64,000 bases of DNA from Parahaliea mediterranea (GCF_017255185.1 NZ_JAFKCZ010000014.1:1-64000), one strand, 5' to 3'; shown: positions 1 to 9,782, counted from the stretch's first letter. Translations and numbers: made by a program. Notes: generated from the sequence alone by a model not told the origin.

Positions 1-52
1 GGCTGATCGCGTCCAGCTTGAATTCCTTCGAATATTTCTTTCTCGACTTCAT
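1..52 (-). CDS. IS3-type transposase OrfA, N-terminal fragment only
   Basis: The first 17 codons from an ATG at position 52 read MKSRKKYSKEFKLDAIS. This is the characteristic basic start of IS3-family OrfA proteins (pattern K-K-Y-S-x-E-F-K-x-x-A), which carry a helix-turn-helix and bind the element's ends. The rest lies beyond the left edge. Whether the full gene is intact cannot be told. The family call rests only on this N-terminal pattern. Confidence 0.55.
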   Translation of the reverse strand, partial: MKSRKKYSKEFKLDAIS

Positions 53-102
53 GTAGTACAGTCTCCAGTTGAGGGTATTGTCCCTTAACTGGGCTGGTCA
101 CA
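1..102 (-). mobile_element. End of an IS3-family insertion sequence, cut by the window edge
   Basis: Read on the minus strand, the element would begin with TGTGACCAGCCCAG at about position 102, followed by a 50-base leader and then the start of an OrfA-type transposase reading off the left edge of the window. A TG...CA end and a short leader before OrfA are usual for IS3-family elements. The other end and the target duplication lie outside the window, so the exact boundary is inferred. Confidence 0.5.
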
Positions 103-154
103 TCCATTGAACCACTCCAAAGAGTGACTCAAAACCATTGGCGATTTCAGCGTG

Positions 155-559
155 ATGAAACGAGAAGTTAAAGAAAAGTTTAACAGCTACCCCGAGCCTA
201 TAAGAGCCAGGCTTGAATCGATCAGAGGTATAATATTGGCGGAAGCCAAAAAGAACGGTCTTGGTGAGGTTGAAGAAGCATTGAAATGGGGTGAGCCAAG
301 CTATCTCGTCAAGGGGGGAAGCGCTATCAGGTGTGACTGGAAAGAAAAGTTTCCGGACCAATATGCCGTTTATTTCAATTGTAATACGAAACTGGTGGAT
401 ACGTTTAAAGAGCTATACGGAGACAAATTTCGTTTCGAGGGCAATCGGGCCATGGTCTTTGGCGTCAACGACAAGCTTCATAAAAAGGAGCTAAAGCACT
501 GCATCAAGCTAGCACTTACCTACCATAAACTTAAGCACCTACCCCTCCTGGGGGCCTAG
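155..559 (+). CDS. DUF1801 (YdhG/CyaY-like fold) protein
   Basis: A 134-residue soluble protein. The run around residues 40-75 (EALKWGEPSYLV, then a basic stretch and YAVYFNC) is typical of the DUF1801 family, whose members share a frataxin-like fold and have no settled biochemical role. No signal peptide or membrane segment is present. A GTG lies directly before the chosen ATG, and no clear ribosome binding site separates the two. It is the first of four one-gene units in an AT-richer strip beside an insertion sequence, which suggests acquired DNA. The family assignment is fairly sure; the function is unknown. Confidence 0.75.
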   Translation: MKREVKEKFNSYPEPIRARLESIRGIILAEAKKNGLGEVEEALKWGEPSYLVKGGSAIRCDWKEKFPDQYAVYFNCNTKLVDTFKELYGDKFRFEGNRAMVFGVNDKLHKKELKHCIKLALTYHKLKHLPLLGA

Positions 560-625
560 GCAATAGCAACGCATGGCAAGAGCCGGGGCAATCAACCATC
601 ACACGCCAATTCCGTTGACAATCCT

Positions 626-1042
626 ATGAAAATTCGGGCATACGAAGTAAGCGACAAGGATTCAGTTATTTCTCTGTGGGCTGGGTGTGGCCTTGTCGTA
701 CCGCAGAACGATCCGTCAAGGGATATTGAGCGCAAGCTCAAAGTTGACCCCGATCTGTTTCTCGTCGGCGTCGATGAGGGCTCGATTGTGGCAACGGTAA
801 TGGGTGGGTATGAAGGTCATCGAGGCTGGGTCAACTATTTGGCGGTAAAGCCGTCAGCGCAGCGCAAGGGATATGGCCAACGCATGATGCGCGCGGTTGA
901 AGGGCTTCTCAAACAAAAAGGCTGTCCTAAAATCAATTTACAAGTTCGTGCAGGCAATGAGTCCGTTATCGCTTTTTACGCCGCTATGGGTTACCGCAAT
1001 GACAATGTTGTTGGTTTGGGAAAACGTCTCGAGCAGGATTGA
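626..1042 (+). CDS. ypeA: GNAT N-acetyltransferase, YpeA-like
   Basis: A 138-residue single-domain GNAT enzyme that should transfer an acetyl group from acetyl-CoA to an amine. It follows Escherichia coli YpeA closely along its length: WAGCGLVVPQNDPSRDIERK near residues 18-37, VMGGYEGHRG near 58-67, and the acetyl-CoA pyrophosphate loop QRKGYG at 79-84. The end matches as well (GLGKRLEQD). The substrate is not known. It stands alone, 66 bases after the DUF1801 gene, with no sign of an operon. Confidence 0.85.
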   Translation: MKIRAYEVSDKDSVISLWAGCGLVVPQNDPSRDIERKLKVDPDLFLVGVDEGSIVATVMGGYEGHRGWVNYLAVKPSAQRKGYGQRMMRAVEGLLKQKGCPKINLQVRAGNESVIAFYAAMGYRNDNVVGLGKRLEQD

Positions 1043-1135
1043 CGATGGCGTATTGTCAGGGCCGGGCTACATGGCTTCTTCCATTGTCGATCATCGGTCT
1101 GTGTATTTTGGCTTTGACTGGGGCTGATATACTCC

Positions 1136-1873
1136 ATGGATTTGGATAAACCAAAGCTGATGCCCGCGTTGTTGGTCTGGCTGCTGGGCATGACAGGCGT
1201 TCTTTCACTGGCGATTACCACTGTCCCTGGACTGCTTGAAGGCCAGGATCTCCCGCTTCCCATTCCAGCGTTGATTGCAATCTCGGTACTCCAATCGGGC
1301 GCGTTACTGGCTTTGGCTGTATTTTCTGGTGTCACACTCGGCCCCAGGCTTGGGCTGGGTTCGATTATCGCTCGGTCTTTCCCTCTGTTGCGCGGCCCGG
1401 GTAGTGTATTCGCGGCCGGGACTTTGGGTGGCGTCGCGGGAGCCGGTGTGCTCATCGGGGCCGCAAATTTCTCTCCCCATGAGCTCGTCGAGTTGCAGGC
1501 GCACGCCCCCGAGATTCCAATCGCCACCAGGGTTCTATACGGCGGAATCACCGAGGAGATTTTGATCCGCTTCGGGTTGATGAGTCTGTTGGCCTGGTTA
1601 GCCTGGAAGTCAATGGGCCATTTCGGTTTCGAGGGGCGCAACACTCCCATTGTTATTGCCATTGTGGCGAGCGCGTTGGCGTTTGCTGCCGGGCATCTGC
1701 CGGCCATCGTCGCGTTTGGCGGGGTTCTTACAGTGCCGGTGGTTGCATACGTGCTTCTTTGGAATGGCCTGTTCGGACTTATCGCCGGGGTGTTATATTG
1801 GAAAGCGAACCTTGAAGCTGCAATCTTCGCCCATGCCCTTGCCCATATCGGCGCGTATGCTGTTTTGGGGTAG
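1136..1873 (+). CDS. CPBP-family intramembrane metalloprotease
   Basis: A 245-residue integral membrane protein with about seven hydrophobic segments. All three CPBP (Abi/Rce1-like) motifs can be seen: EE at residues 140-141 with R145 (EExxxR), F183xxxH187, and H233/H237 near the C-terminus. Members cleave substrates in the membrane, and many bacterial ones are linked to bacteriocin immunity or peptide maturation. No bacteriocin gene or partner is visible here, so the role is open. It belongs to the accessory strip at the left end. Confidence 0.85.
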   Translation: MDLDKPKLMPALLVWLLGMTGVLSLAITTVPGLLEGQDLPLPIPALIAISVLQSGALLALAVFSGVTLGPRLGLGSIIARSFPLLRGPGSVFAAGTLGGVAGAGVLIGAANFSPHELVELQAHAPEIPIATRVLYGGITEEILIRFGLMSLLAWLAWKSMGHFGFEGRNTPIVIAIVASALAFAAGHLPAIVAFGGVLTVPVVAYVLLWNGLFGLIAGVLYWKANLEAAIFAHALAHIGAYAVLG

Positions 1874-1995
1874 CAAGGGCGCGGGTCAAAGCTTCCAGGT
1901 GACATTTAGAACGATGTGCTTCGGCACCGCTTCGTCATGTGCCTGTTTAACGAATTTTTACCGATATGCACTGGCTTGCAGGTGCGCTAACGACC

Positions 1996-2550
1996 ATGAA
2001 TAACCTGAATACCGCTAGATTGATTCTGAGAGAATGGAAGCAGGAGGATTTCGTGCCATTCTACAGGCTTAATTCAGATCCCGAGGTCATGGCGTTTTTT
2101 CCAAGCATTCTGTCCCGGGGAGAAAGTGACGAACTGGCCGGGGAGATCCAGAGGCGAATCAGTGAGAATGGCTGGGGCTTTTGGGCGGTGGAAGAGAAAG
2201 ACTCGGGACGTTTTGTGGGTTTTGTCGGTTTGAATCAGCCGAAAATTGCCCTGCCTTTTACGCCTTGCGTCGAGATCGGTTGGCGCCTTGGGCGGGAGTA
2301 CTGGGGGAGGGGTTACGCAACAGAAGCCGCGTGCAGGTCATTGGAATATGCCTTTGTCCAGTTGGGCCTGGACGAGGTTGTGGCATTTACAGCGGCGTTG
2401 AATAAACGATCTGAGTCGGTGATGCGGCGTCTGGGTATGGACAATACCAGTCGCAATTTCTCACACCCTGCCGTACCGGCGGACAGCGCATTGTGTGAGC
2501 ATGTATTGTACAAGATTAGCCGCAAGCAATGGGGCGCGCGGCGCGCCTAG
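1996..2550 (+). CDS. GNAT acetyltransferase, RimJ/RimL type
   Basis: A 184-residue protein with the RimJ/RimL arrangement: TARLILREWKQEDF at the N-terminus, a central VEIGWRLG strand, the acetyl-CoA loop YWGRGYATEA, and a C-terminal NKRSESVMRRLGM helix. Such enzymes acetylate protein N-termini or small amines. The ATG at 1996 was preferred over one 30 bases upstream because family members start just before the L-x-L-R strand. It is the last member of the left accessory strip, separated from the minus-strand MFS gene by about 115 bases. Confidence 0.85.
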   Translation: MNNLNTARLILREWKQEDFVPFYRLNSDPEVMAFFPSILSRGESDELAGEIQRRISENGWGFWAVEEKDSGRFVGFVGLNQPKIALPFTPCVEIGWRLGREYWGRGYATEAACRSLEYAFVQLGLDEVVAFTAALNKRSESVMRRLGMDNTSRNFSHPAVPADSALCEHVLYKISRKQWGARRA

Positions 2551-2666
2551 CAAAGCGCGCTAGCCCCCGGGCAAAGGGCTGCCAGGTCTGCCCGGTTTGC
2601 TTTCCGCGGCACCGTGGGTACCGTGTGTAAAGACGGGCCACGTCGCATAACGCCCACAATAGCGTT

Positions 2667-3950
2667 TTAACGGCCACCGGCGGCGGCCTCGCCCCGGGCT
2701 TCGTTTACGCTGAACAGTAAGATCAGGCCCGCCACGAAAAAGCACAGGGTGGAGAGCAGGGCGAGCCGGTGGTTGCCGCCGCTGAGGCCGCTGATAGCGC
2801 CGTAGCTGAGGGGGCCGATAATGGCCGCGGTCCGGTTGGCCAGGCCCCACAGGCCGAAAAATTCGGCGCTGCGGCTCTCGGGGGTAAACCGGCCTATCAG
2901 TGCGCGCCCGCCGGCCTGGGTCGCGCCCATGGCCAGGCCCATGAGGTTGCCAGCCAGCCAGACCTCGGCCGGGGTACGGGCGAACCAGGTCACGCCGATC
3001 GCGGCAACCCAGACCAATAAGGCGACGGCCAGGCTCGGCACGGAGCCAAAGCGGTCCTGGGCAAAGCCGAAGCCGAAGGCGCCGATCGCGGCGGTCAGGT
3101 TGACCACCATCACCAATACGATCAGTTGCTGGCTGTCGAAGCCCATCACTTGCTGCGCGTAGATGGCCGCGATGACCACCACGGTGGCAACGCCGGACTG
3201 GAACAGCACCAGGCAACCGAGGAAGCGGAACAGGTCGGGCAACCGGGCGGCATGTGCCAGGGTGTCCCGTACACGCTGCAAGCCAATCCGTATATAGGCG
3301 GCACGGCCGGGCAAGTGCCTGGGACGGGCCCGCTCGCGCAGCCAGATGAAGGTGGGCGCAGCGGCAAGGGCGAACACGGTGGCCGTTAGCAGCAGGGTAA
3401 CGGGAACGTAGTGGGGCGCGTCATACCCCCGGCCGCGGGCCCAGGCGATATAGCCGAGGCAGGCGCCGAGGGTGAGCAGGCCGCCGACGTAGCCCAGGCC
3501 CCAGCCGTAACCCGACACGCGGCCCATTCGGTCGCGGGTGGCGATTTCAGGTAGAAAGGCGGCGATCAGGTTTTCGCCGCTGGCAAAGGCGATGGCGGAG
3601 AGCGTCACCAGCAACATCGCGGGCAAGACCTGGCCCGGACCGACCACCGCCAGGGCCGCGGTGGACAATACGCAGGCGATGGTGGATATCAGCAGGAAGC
3701 ACTTTTTGCAGGCCAGATGATCCGCCACGGCGCCAACGACCGGCGCGCTGATCAATACGCAGCCATTGGCGATGGCCACCGCCACGGTCCACAACAGGGT
3801 CCCGACACCGCCCGGCAGCGCTCCGGCCACCACCGCCACGAAGTAGGCGCTGTATATGGTGGTCAACACCACGGTGGTGTAGCCGGAGTTGGCGAGGTCG
3901 TAGCAGGCCCAGGCCCAGATTTCCCGCGCGCGCCCACTGGGTTCAGGCAC
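2667..3950 (-). CDS. MFS transporter, UMF1 (Atg22-like) family
   Basis: A 427-residue protein with 11-12 predicted membrane helices. The N-terminal REIWAWACYDLANSGYTT segment and an SGENLIAAFLPEIA stretch are diagnostic of the UMF1/Atg22-like branch of the major facilitator superfamily. Relatives in fungi export amino acids from vacuoles; the bacterial substrates are not established. The gene is monocistronic here, reading away from the aldo/keto reductase gene about 318 bases upstream. The fold is certain; the substrate is not. Confidence 0.9.
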   Translation of the reverse strand: MPEPSGRAREIWAWACYDLANSGYTTVVLTTIYSAYFVAVVAGALPGGVGTLLWTVAVAIANGCVLISAPVVGAVADHLACKKCFLLISTIACVLSTAALAVVGPGQVLPAMLLVTLSAIAFASGENLIAAFLPEIATRDRMGRVSGYGWGLGYVGGLLTLGACLGYIAWARGRGYDAPHYVPVTLLLTATVFALAAAPTFIWLRERARPRHLPGRAAYIRIGLQRVRDTLAHAARLPDLFRFLGCLVLFQSGVATVVVIAAIYAQQVMGFDSQQLIVLVMVVNLTAAIGAFGFGFAQDRFGSVPSLAVALLVWVAAIGVTWFARTPAEVWLAGNLMGLAMGATQAGGRALIGRFTPESRSAEFFGLWGLANRTAAIIGPLSYGAISGLSGGNHRLALLSTLCFFVAGLILLFSVNEARGEAAAGGR

Positions 3951-4267
3951 GGTGCACCTCCCGTATATTCAACCGGTGCGCCAGCGGCGCCTAGCGCGTG
4001 GTGGCGCCCGGCTTGGGCGTGGTGTTGACACCGGGGGCTCCACAGTTGAGCGCCATCGCCAATGCGATATTGTCGACGGTGGTGCCCATCAGTATAGGCA
4101 TCATTGGGGACCGTGCGTGAGAGCGGGGCGCGGCACCCTGTGACTTTTGCAGGAATCGCAAGGTATCGCGGAGTATCCGCATACCGCTGCACTGCGGCAA
4201 GCGCCATACTGTGAAGCAACAGGCCGCTGGCGGCGGCTTTCGCGATTCAACCGGGGAGGGTAACCCG

Positions 4268-5281
<1,014 letters not shown>

Positions 5282-5709
5282 GGGGCGACTGGCGCTGTGC
5301 CGGTGCCGCCGGAAGAGGCGCACCCGATGCGGGACTCGAGGGCGAGCCCGGAACGGGTTCATATTGATCCGGGGGATTACGAGCTTGCCCATTCCCCGCA
5401 AGAGTTACTGGCACAGCGGCACCGGCTATTGGGGCTTTAAGGCCTGAAACTCGCGTCGCGAATCACAGGTCGCGGTGGGTTCGGGGGCAAGTTTGCGATT
5501 CCGCGGCTGTATCGGTTGCGTTGCCCTTGAATCCGTTTCGGATTGTCAGAATTTTTTACAGCTTCTGCCATCATCTTTTATGCTTTTTTGAAAACCTCTC
5601 CTGAAACAGTAGCTTATGTTTTTGGCATAAAACATGCTGTTTATGCGTAGTCAACATAAGACACCCTGTGGTTCAGAACTGTTTTTATAAATCAAAAGGA
5701 GTTGTAACA
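5282..5709. other. Intergenic region upstream of the PEP-CTERM gene
   Basis: This 428-base gap holds no convincing gene. Its right half (from about 5540) is markedly AT-rich compared with the flanking DNA. It contains a sigma-54-type promoter with two nested inverted repeats (5613-5660), and further upstream a TGT-N11-ACA dyad at 5544-5560 that could bind an activator. Confidence 0.6.
5623..5638 (+). promoter_or_regulatory. Sigma-54-type (-24/-12) promoter of the PEP-CTERM gene
   Basis: TGGCATAAAACATGCT matches the -24/-12 consensus (TGGCAC-N5-TTGCW). The GG and GC pairs lie at exactly the required distance, and only the sixth and twelfth bases deviate. The predicted start near 5649 leaves a leader of about 60 bases. 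Two inverted repeats are almost concentric with it: GCATAAA/TTTATGC (5625-5631 and 5640-5646) and CTTATGTT/AACATAAG (5613-5620 and 5653-5660). PEP-CTERM genes in other bacteria are known to be controlled by sigma-54 and the PrsK/PrsR system. Confidence 0.65.
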
Positions 5710-6519
5710 ATGTATAAGCATGCAAAGTTCACTTCTGTAAATAGCGGTTTGAGAGCGTTGGCAGGTGTTCTGGTCGGCGGTCTGTTTGCAATACAGAACG
5801 CCCATGCCGGGTTGCTGCAGGTCAATTACTCCGATTTGAGTGGCGTGGCCGGAGCGGACTTCGAAGACCTGGGCCTGGGCAACAACCAGCAGGTTACATT
5901 CAACAATATCTTCGAGTCTGGCAATACGTCTTTTGGCGAGTCCTTCGCCGGCCAGACTGTTACCCCAAGTGGTAATTTTGATGTGTTGAGCGGGGCGCCG
6001 ACTGGTCCGCTTACCCTGGTCGCGGGCAGTGCTAGCGTTAACGTGACGGCGGTTGATGGCGGTGCTGGCGATGTCGGGAATACGGCGATTGCAGGCAGTG
6101 GCCCGCTTGGCTATCCGGATGCAGATGCAGTTGGAGAAGGATCGATTGCCATCCTCTTTGATTTTGACCAATCGGAGTTCGGTTTTGACGTCGTGGGAGG
6201 CAACGGGGGTACAGCGACAGCGCAATTCTGGGCCCGGGATGGGTCGCTGCTGGACGAGATCATATTCAGTCTTTCCTCGGATATTTTCCAGCCCTATGGC
6301 TTTGTCACTGATGACGGCCTGCAGTCCGTTGCCGGCGTTTCAATCTTTAACAATGACCCGGGCGGTATTGGTTTCGATAATTTTATTTTCGATGTGGCGG
6401 GTGTGCCCGGCACCCCGGGCTCGGATGACCCGATACCAGTTTCCGAGCCCTCGACACTGCCACTGCTTTGTCTAAGCCTGTTCGGCCTGGCCTATTCCAG
6501 AAGAAAACGAGTGCGTTGA
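5710..6519 (+). CDS. PEP-CTERM sorting-domain exported protein
   Basis: A 269-residue secreted protein. It has a signal peptide (about residues 1-33, ending AHA), a glycine- and aspartate-rich beta-type body, and a C-terminal exosortase signal at 244-269: SEPST, a hydrophobic stretch, then RRKR. The motif is SEP rather than PEP, a common variant. Exosortase should remove this tail and hand the protein to the cell surface or extracellular matrix. The ATG at 5710 is preferred because AAAGGAG lies eight bases upstream; an in-frame upstream start has no such site. No exosortase gene lies in the window. It is followed by a clear terminator. Confidence 0.88.
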   Translation: MYKHAKFTSVNSGLRALAGVLVGGLFAIQNAHAGLLQVNYSDLSGVAGADFEDLGLGNNQQVTFNNIFESGNTSFGESFAGQTVTPSGNFDVLSGAPTGPLTLVAGSASVNVTAVDGGAGDVGNTAIAGSGPLGYPDADAVGEGSIAILFDFDQSEFGFDVVGGNGGTATAQFWARDGSLLDEIIFSLSSDIFQPYGFVTDDGLQSVAGVSIFNNDPGGIGFDNFIFDVAGVPGTPGSDDPIPVSEPSTLPLLCLSLFGLAYSRRKRVR

Positions 6520-6547
6520 ACCAGTAGTGTGGTGGCCGCACATTGAG

Positions 6548-6569
6548 CCCCGGTCCCAACCGGGGTTTT
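6548..6569 (+). terminator. Rho-independent terminator after the PEP-CTERM gene
   Basis: CCCCGGT (6548-6554) pairs with ACCGGGG (6559-6565) across a four-base loop and is followed by TTTT. It lies 29 bases after the stop codon and ends the PEP-CTERM transcript as a single-gene unit. Confidence 0.8.
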
Positions 6570-6718
6570 CGCGTGTGACGATGGGCGGCGCGAGCAGTGT
6601 AGGCGAACACCGGAATCAGCCGCCGTGGCCGTTGCTGCGGGAAAGCGTTTGCGAACTGGAGAGAGTCAGGCGGCGCACACCCCTGCCGCACAGCCGCGTC
6701 GCGCAGTAAACTGGGCAC

Positions 6719-8305
6719 ATGAGTACAGATATCATTGTCATCGGCGGCGGCCACAACGGACTGGTTTGCGCCGCCTACCTGGCCGGCGCCGGCAAGCGCG
6801 TACGGGTACTGGAGCGCCGCCATGTGGTTGGCGGCGCCGCGGTCACCGAGGAATTCCACCCGGGATTTCGCAATTCCGTGGCGGCCTACACCGTCAGTTT
6901 GCTGAACCCGAAAATCATCCGTGACCTCGACCTGCACACCCACGGGCTGGAGATAATCGAGCGCCGGGTCAACAACGTCTGGCCCAACGAGCACGGTGAT
7001 TTTCTGTGCTTTCCCCGCGGCGAGGACGCGCTGCGAGCGGAGATCGCGCGTTTCTCCGAGCGCGATGCCCGCGCCCTGGCCCGTTTCCAGCGCGATGTGG
7101 GCATGGCGGCCGGGTTGATCCGCGACTTCCTGCTACAGACGCCGCCCAATGCCGGCGGCGGCCTGCGCGATCTACTGCGCATGGCCGGATTCGCCAACCG
7201 CCTGCGCAAGCTGAGCCTGGAAGACCAGCGTATCGTGATGGATGTGTTCAGCAAGAGCGTCGCGGATTTTCTCGAGCTGTACTTCGAGAATGACCACGTG
7301 AAGGGGGCATTCGCCTTCGACGGCCTGGTGGGAAACTACGCCGACACGCGGACCCCCGGCACCGCCTATGTGCTGCTGCACCACGCCTTTGGCGAGGTCA
7401 ACGGCAAGCCCGGGGTGTGGGGCCACGCTGTCGGCGGCATGGGCGCCATTACCCAGGCCATGGCCGCCGCGGCCCGGGCCCGGGGCGTGCACATCCGCAC
7501 CGCCGCCCCGGTGGCGCGGGTATTGGTGGAGGGGGGCAGGGCCTGTGGCGTGGTGTTGGAGGACGGCGAGGAAATTCGCGCCGCGGCCGTGGTCGCCAAC
7601 GTCAATCCGGCATTGCTCTACAACCAGCTGGTCGACCCGCAACACCTGAGTGAGGACTTCGCGCGCCGCATGCGGTCCTATCGCAATGGCTCCGGCACCC
7701 TGCGCATGAACGTGGCGCTGGAGACGCTGCCGCGTTTTACCTGCCTGGAAAGGCAGGCGCGCGCCGGCGCCGATCACCTCACCGGCGGCATCGTCATCGG
7801 CCCCACCCTGGACTATCTTGACCGCTGTTACCGCGACGCCCGCGAGCGGGGCTACTCGCGGGAACCGCTGATCGAAATGCTGATTCCCTCCACCCTGGAC
7901 GACAGCCTGGCGCCGCCGGGTAAACACGTGGCCAGCCTGTTCTGCCAGCAGTTCGACCCCGACCTCGACTGGGAGCGGCACCGCGAGGCGGCGGCCGATG
8001 CGGTTATCGACCAGGTGGAACGTTTCGCGCCGGGCTTTCGCGCCAGTATCCTCGGCCGGCAGGTGTTGAGCCCCCTGGACCTGGAGCGTACCTTCGGCCT
8101 GACCCGCGGCGATATCATGCACGGCCAGTTGAGCCTGGACCAGATGTTCAGCGCCCGGCCGGTGCTGGGGCACGGCGACTACCGCGCGCCCATAGCCGGG
8201 CTCTACATGTGCGGCGCCGGCACCCACCCCGGCGGCGGGGTGACCGGCGCGCCGGGGCATAATGCCGCGCGGGAGATATTGCGCGACGGGGTCCAGGGCC
8301 GTTAA
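6719..8305 (+). CDS. Phytoene-desaturase-like FAD oxidoreductase (PYROXD2 type)
   Basis: A 528-residue flavoprotein. The dinucleotide-binding motif GGGHNG is at residues 9-14, followed by the VLERRHVVGGAAVTEE segment typical of the CrtI/PYROXD2 branch. The C-terminal MCGAGTHPGGGVTGAPGHNAA segment is the second FAD-contact signature. Family members desaturate or isomerise carotenoids; the PYROXD2 branch has no firm substrate. No other carotenoid genes lie nearby, so a role in pigment synthesis is not supported. Its stop codon overlaps the stop codon of the convergent peptidase gene. Confidence 0.88.
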   Translation: MSTDIIVIGGGHNGLVCAAYLAGAGKRVRVLERRHVVGGAAVTEEFHPGFRNSVAAYTVSLLNPKIIRDLDLHTHGLEIIERRVNNVWPNEHGDFLCFPRGEDALRAEIARFSERDARALARFQRDVGMAAGLIRDFLLQTPPNAGGGLRDLLRMAGFANRLRKLSLEDQRIVMDVFSKSVADFLELYFENDHVKGAFAFDGLVGNYADTRTPGTAYVLLHHAFGEVNGKPGVWGHAVGGMGAITQAMAAAARARGVHIRTAAPVARVLVEGGRACGVVLEDGEEIRAAAVVANVNPALLYNQLVDPQHLSEDFARRMRSYRNGSGTLRMNVALETLPRFTCLERQARAGADHLTGGIVIGPTLDYLDRCYRDARERGYSREPLIEMLIPSTLDDSLAPPGKHVASLFCQQFDPDLDWERHREAAADAVIDQVERFAPGFRASILGRQVLSPLDLERTFGLTRGDIMHGQLSLDQMFSARPVLGHGDYRAPIAGLYMCGAGTHPGGGVTGAPGHNAAREILRDGVQGR

Positions 8306-9711
8306 GGCGTTCCCGCCGCCTGGATCAGCGCCAGCGACAAGTCCTTGGCCGTATCGGCGCTGTCCAGCGAGATGCGCTCGTCGGTGCCGTGAATGGTGCC
8401 GGCGTCGCCCATCTGTACGGTAAAGGGATGGAAGCGGTAGATGTTGGGCGTCAGTTCCCGGTAGTGGGGCGTGTCGGTGGTGGCGGTGAGCATGCCGGGA
8501 ACCACCAGCGCATCGGGCAACACGCTGTTAATGGCCGTCTGAAGGTGGCGGTAGGCCTCGGTGTCCATGCTCGCTACCGGCGGGCTGGTTTTCCAGGCCT
8601 CCGCCGCGATATCCACGGCGGGGTCGTCGATCAACTCGCGCACCGAGGTGATCAGGGCTTCCACGGTGGTATCCGGCAGCAGGCGAAAGTTTACCTTGGC
8701 CTCGGCGCGCTGGGGGATTACGTTCTCTTTGACGCCCGCGTTGAACATGGTCACCGCGGTGGTGGAGCGCACCATTGCCTGGGTGGCGCGATCCTCCGAC
8801 ATGGCGGACAGCAGCAAGGGGCTGGCCAACCACTGGTTGCGCATCGCAAAGCCCTTGAACCCGCCGGTTTCCGCGCCGAGAACTTCCAGCATGTCGCTGA
8901 TCGGGCTGATCAGGCGCGGCTCGAAGGGGTTGTCGTGGAGTTTGGCCGTGGCCCGTGACAAGCGCACGATGGCGTTGTCTTTCACTGGCATGGAAGAGTG
9001 CCCGCCCTCGCCGCTGACCGACAGGGTCAGGGTGACATAGGTTTTCTCCGCCAGGTTGATCATCGCCATGGATTTGCCCGGTAGCATCGGGTTGTCGATG
9101 AGCACCAGGCCGCCCTCGGCCACCATGTATTCGAGTTCGCCGTGTTTGGCTTTCAGGTGCGCGCTGATATTGCGCGCGCCGTCGTCGCCGCCGATTTCCT
9201 CGTCGTGGCCAAACGAGAACAGCAACGTGCGTTGCGGCTGGTAGCCCCCGGCCAGCAACTGCTCGAGGGCCTCCAGGGTGGCGATCACCGAGGCCTTGTC
9301 GTCCAGTGCGCCGCGCCCCCACAGGTAGCCATCGGCAATGCGGCCCTCGAAGGCCGGGTAGGTCCAGTCCTGCTCGGTGCCGGGTTCCACCGGGACCACG
9401 TCGTAGTGGGCGTCGAACAGCACCGGCTTCAGGCTCGGATCGCTGCCCGGCCAGGTGAATAACAGGCTGTACCCGGCGATGGTATCCACCTGCAGGCGGC
9501 TATGGGCCAGCGGGTAGGTGTCGCGCAGGAAGCGGTGAAAGTCCTGAAACTGTGTGTAGTCGATACTTTCGCGGTCCTGGTGGCTAACCGTGGGAATGCG
9601 GATTGCCTCGGCCAGATGGCGCACCGTGGCGGAAGGCTCGGCGGCCATGGTGGAAACCGAGGGGAAGCTCAGGCAGGTCGCCAGAAGGGGCAGCAGTAAG
9701 CGTTTTTTCAT
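8302..9711 (-). CDS. M20 family carboxypeptidase, exported
   Basis: A 469-residue zinc peptidase related to the PM20D1/carboxypeptidase S group. A signal peptide covers roughly residues 1-24 (ending TMAA), so it acts in the periplasm or is lipid-free secreted. Metal ligands can be seen: H and D in DAHYDVVPV, the bridging D in WGRGALDDKAS, and the EE pair in GHDEEIGG. The dimerisation domain insert is present (GEGGHSSMPVKD). It is divergent from the PadR regulator, with a 33-bp palindrome between them, so it may be under PadR control. It likely trims peptides or N-acyl amino acids. Confidence 0.9.
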   Translation of the reverse strand: MKKRLLLPLLATCLSFPSVSTMAAEPSATVRHLAEAIRIPTVSHQDRESIDYTQFQDFHRFLRDTYPLAHSRLQVDTIAGYSLLFTWPGSDPSLKPVLFDAHYDVVPVEPGTEQDWTYPAFEGRIADGYLWGRGALDDKASVIATLEALEQLLAGGYQPQRTLLFSFGHDEEIGGDDGARNISAHLKAKHGELEYMVAEGGLVLIDNPMLPGKSMAMINLAEKTYVTLTLSVSGEGGHSSMPVKDNAIVRLSRATAKLHDNPFEPRLISPISDMLEVLGAETGGFKGFAMRNQWLASPLLLSAMSEDRATQAMVRSTTAVTMFNAGVKENVIPQRAEAKVNFRLLPDTTVEALITSVRELIDDPAVDIAAEAWKTSPPVASMDTEAYRHLQTAINSVLPDALVVPGMLTATTDTPHYRELTPNIYRFHPFTVQMGDAGTIHGTDERISLDSADTAKDLSLALIQAAGTP

Positions 9712-9749
9712 GGTTTTTGGCCAGTGATCAATGACATGGGGGAGGTTTG

Positions 9750-9782
9750 GTCTAATTTGGACTAAGTTAGTCTAAATTAGAC
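9750..9782. promoter_or_regulatory. 33-bp palindromic operator between the M20 peptidase and padR genes
   Basis: Two 16-base arms flank a central G and match at 15 of 16 positions (GTCTAATTT at the left end, AAATTAGAC at the right end). A consensus -10 box, TATAAT, at 9785-9790 lies three bases downstream and reads toward the PadR gene, so the palindrome covers its -35 region. PadR proteins usually bind such long dyads in their own promoters. Confidence 0.75.

Noticed and set aside
2645-2656. GCATAACGCCCA, resembling an integron attC core
   Set aside because: No second core or inner inverted repeat at a suitable distance, and the next gene ends 11 bases later, so no attC site can be supported.
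5692-6225. A 177-codon minus-strand frame over the PEP-CTERM gene
   Set aside because: It lies opposite a clear exported protein with a signal peptide, sorting signal, ribosome binding site and terminator; the product has no similarity.
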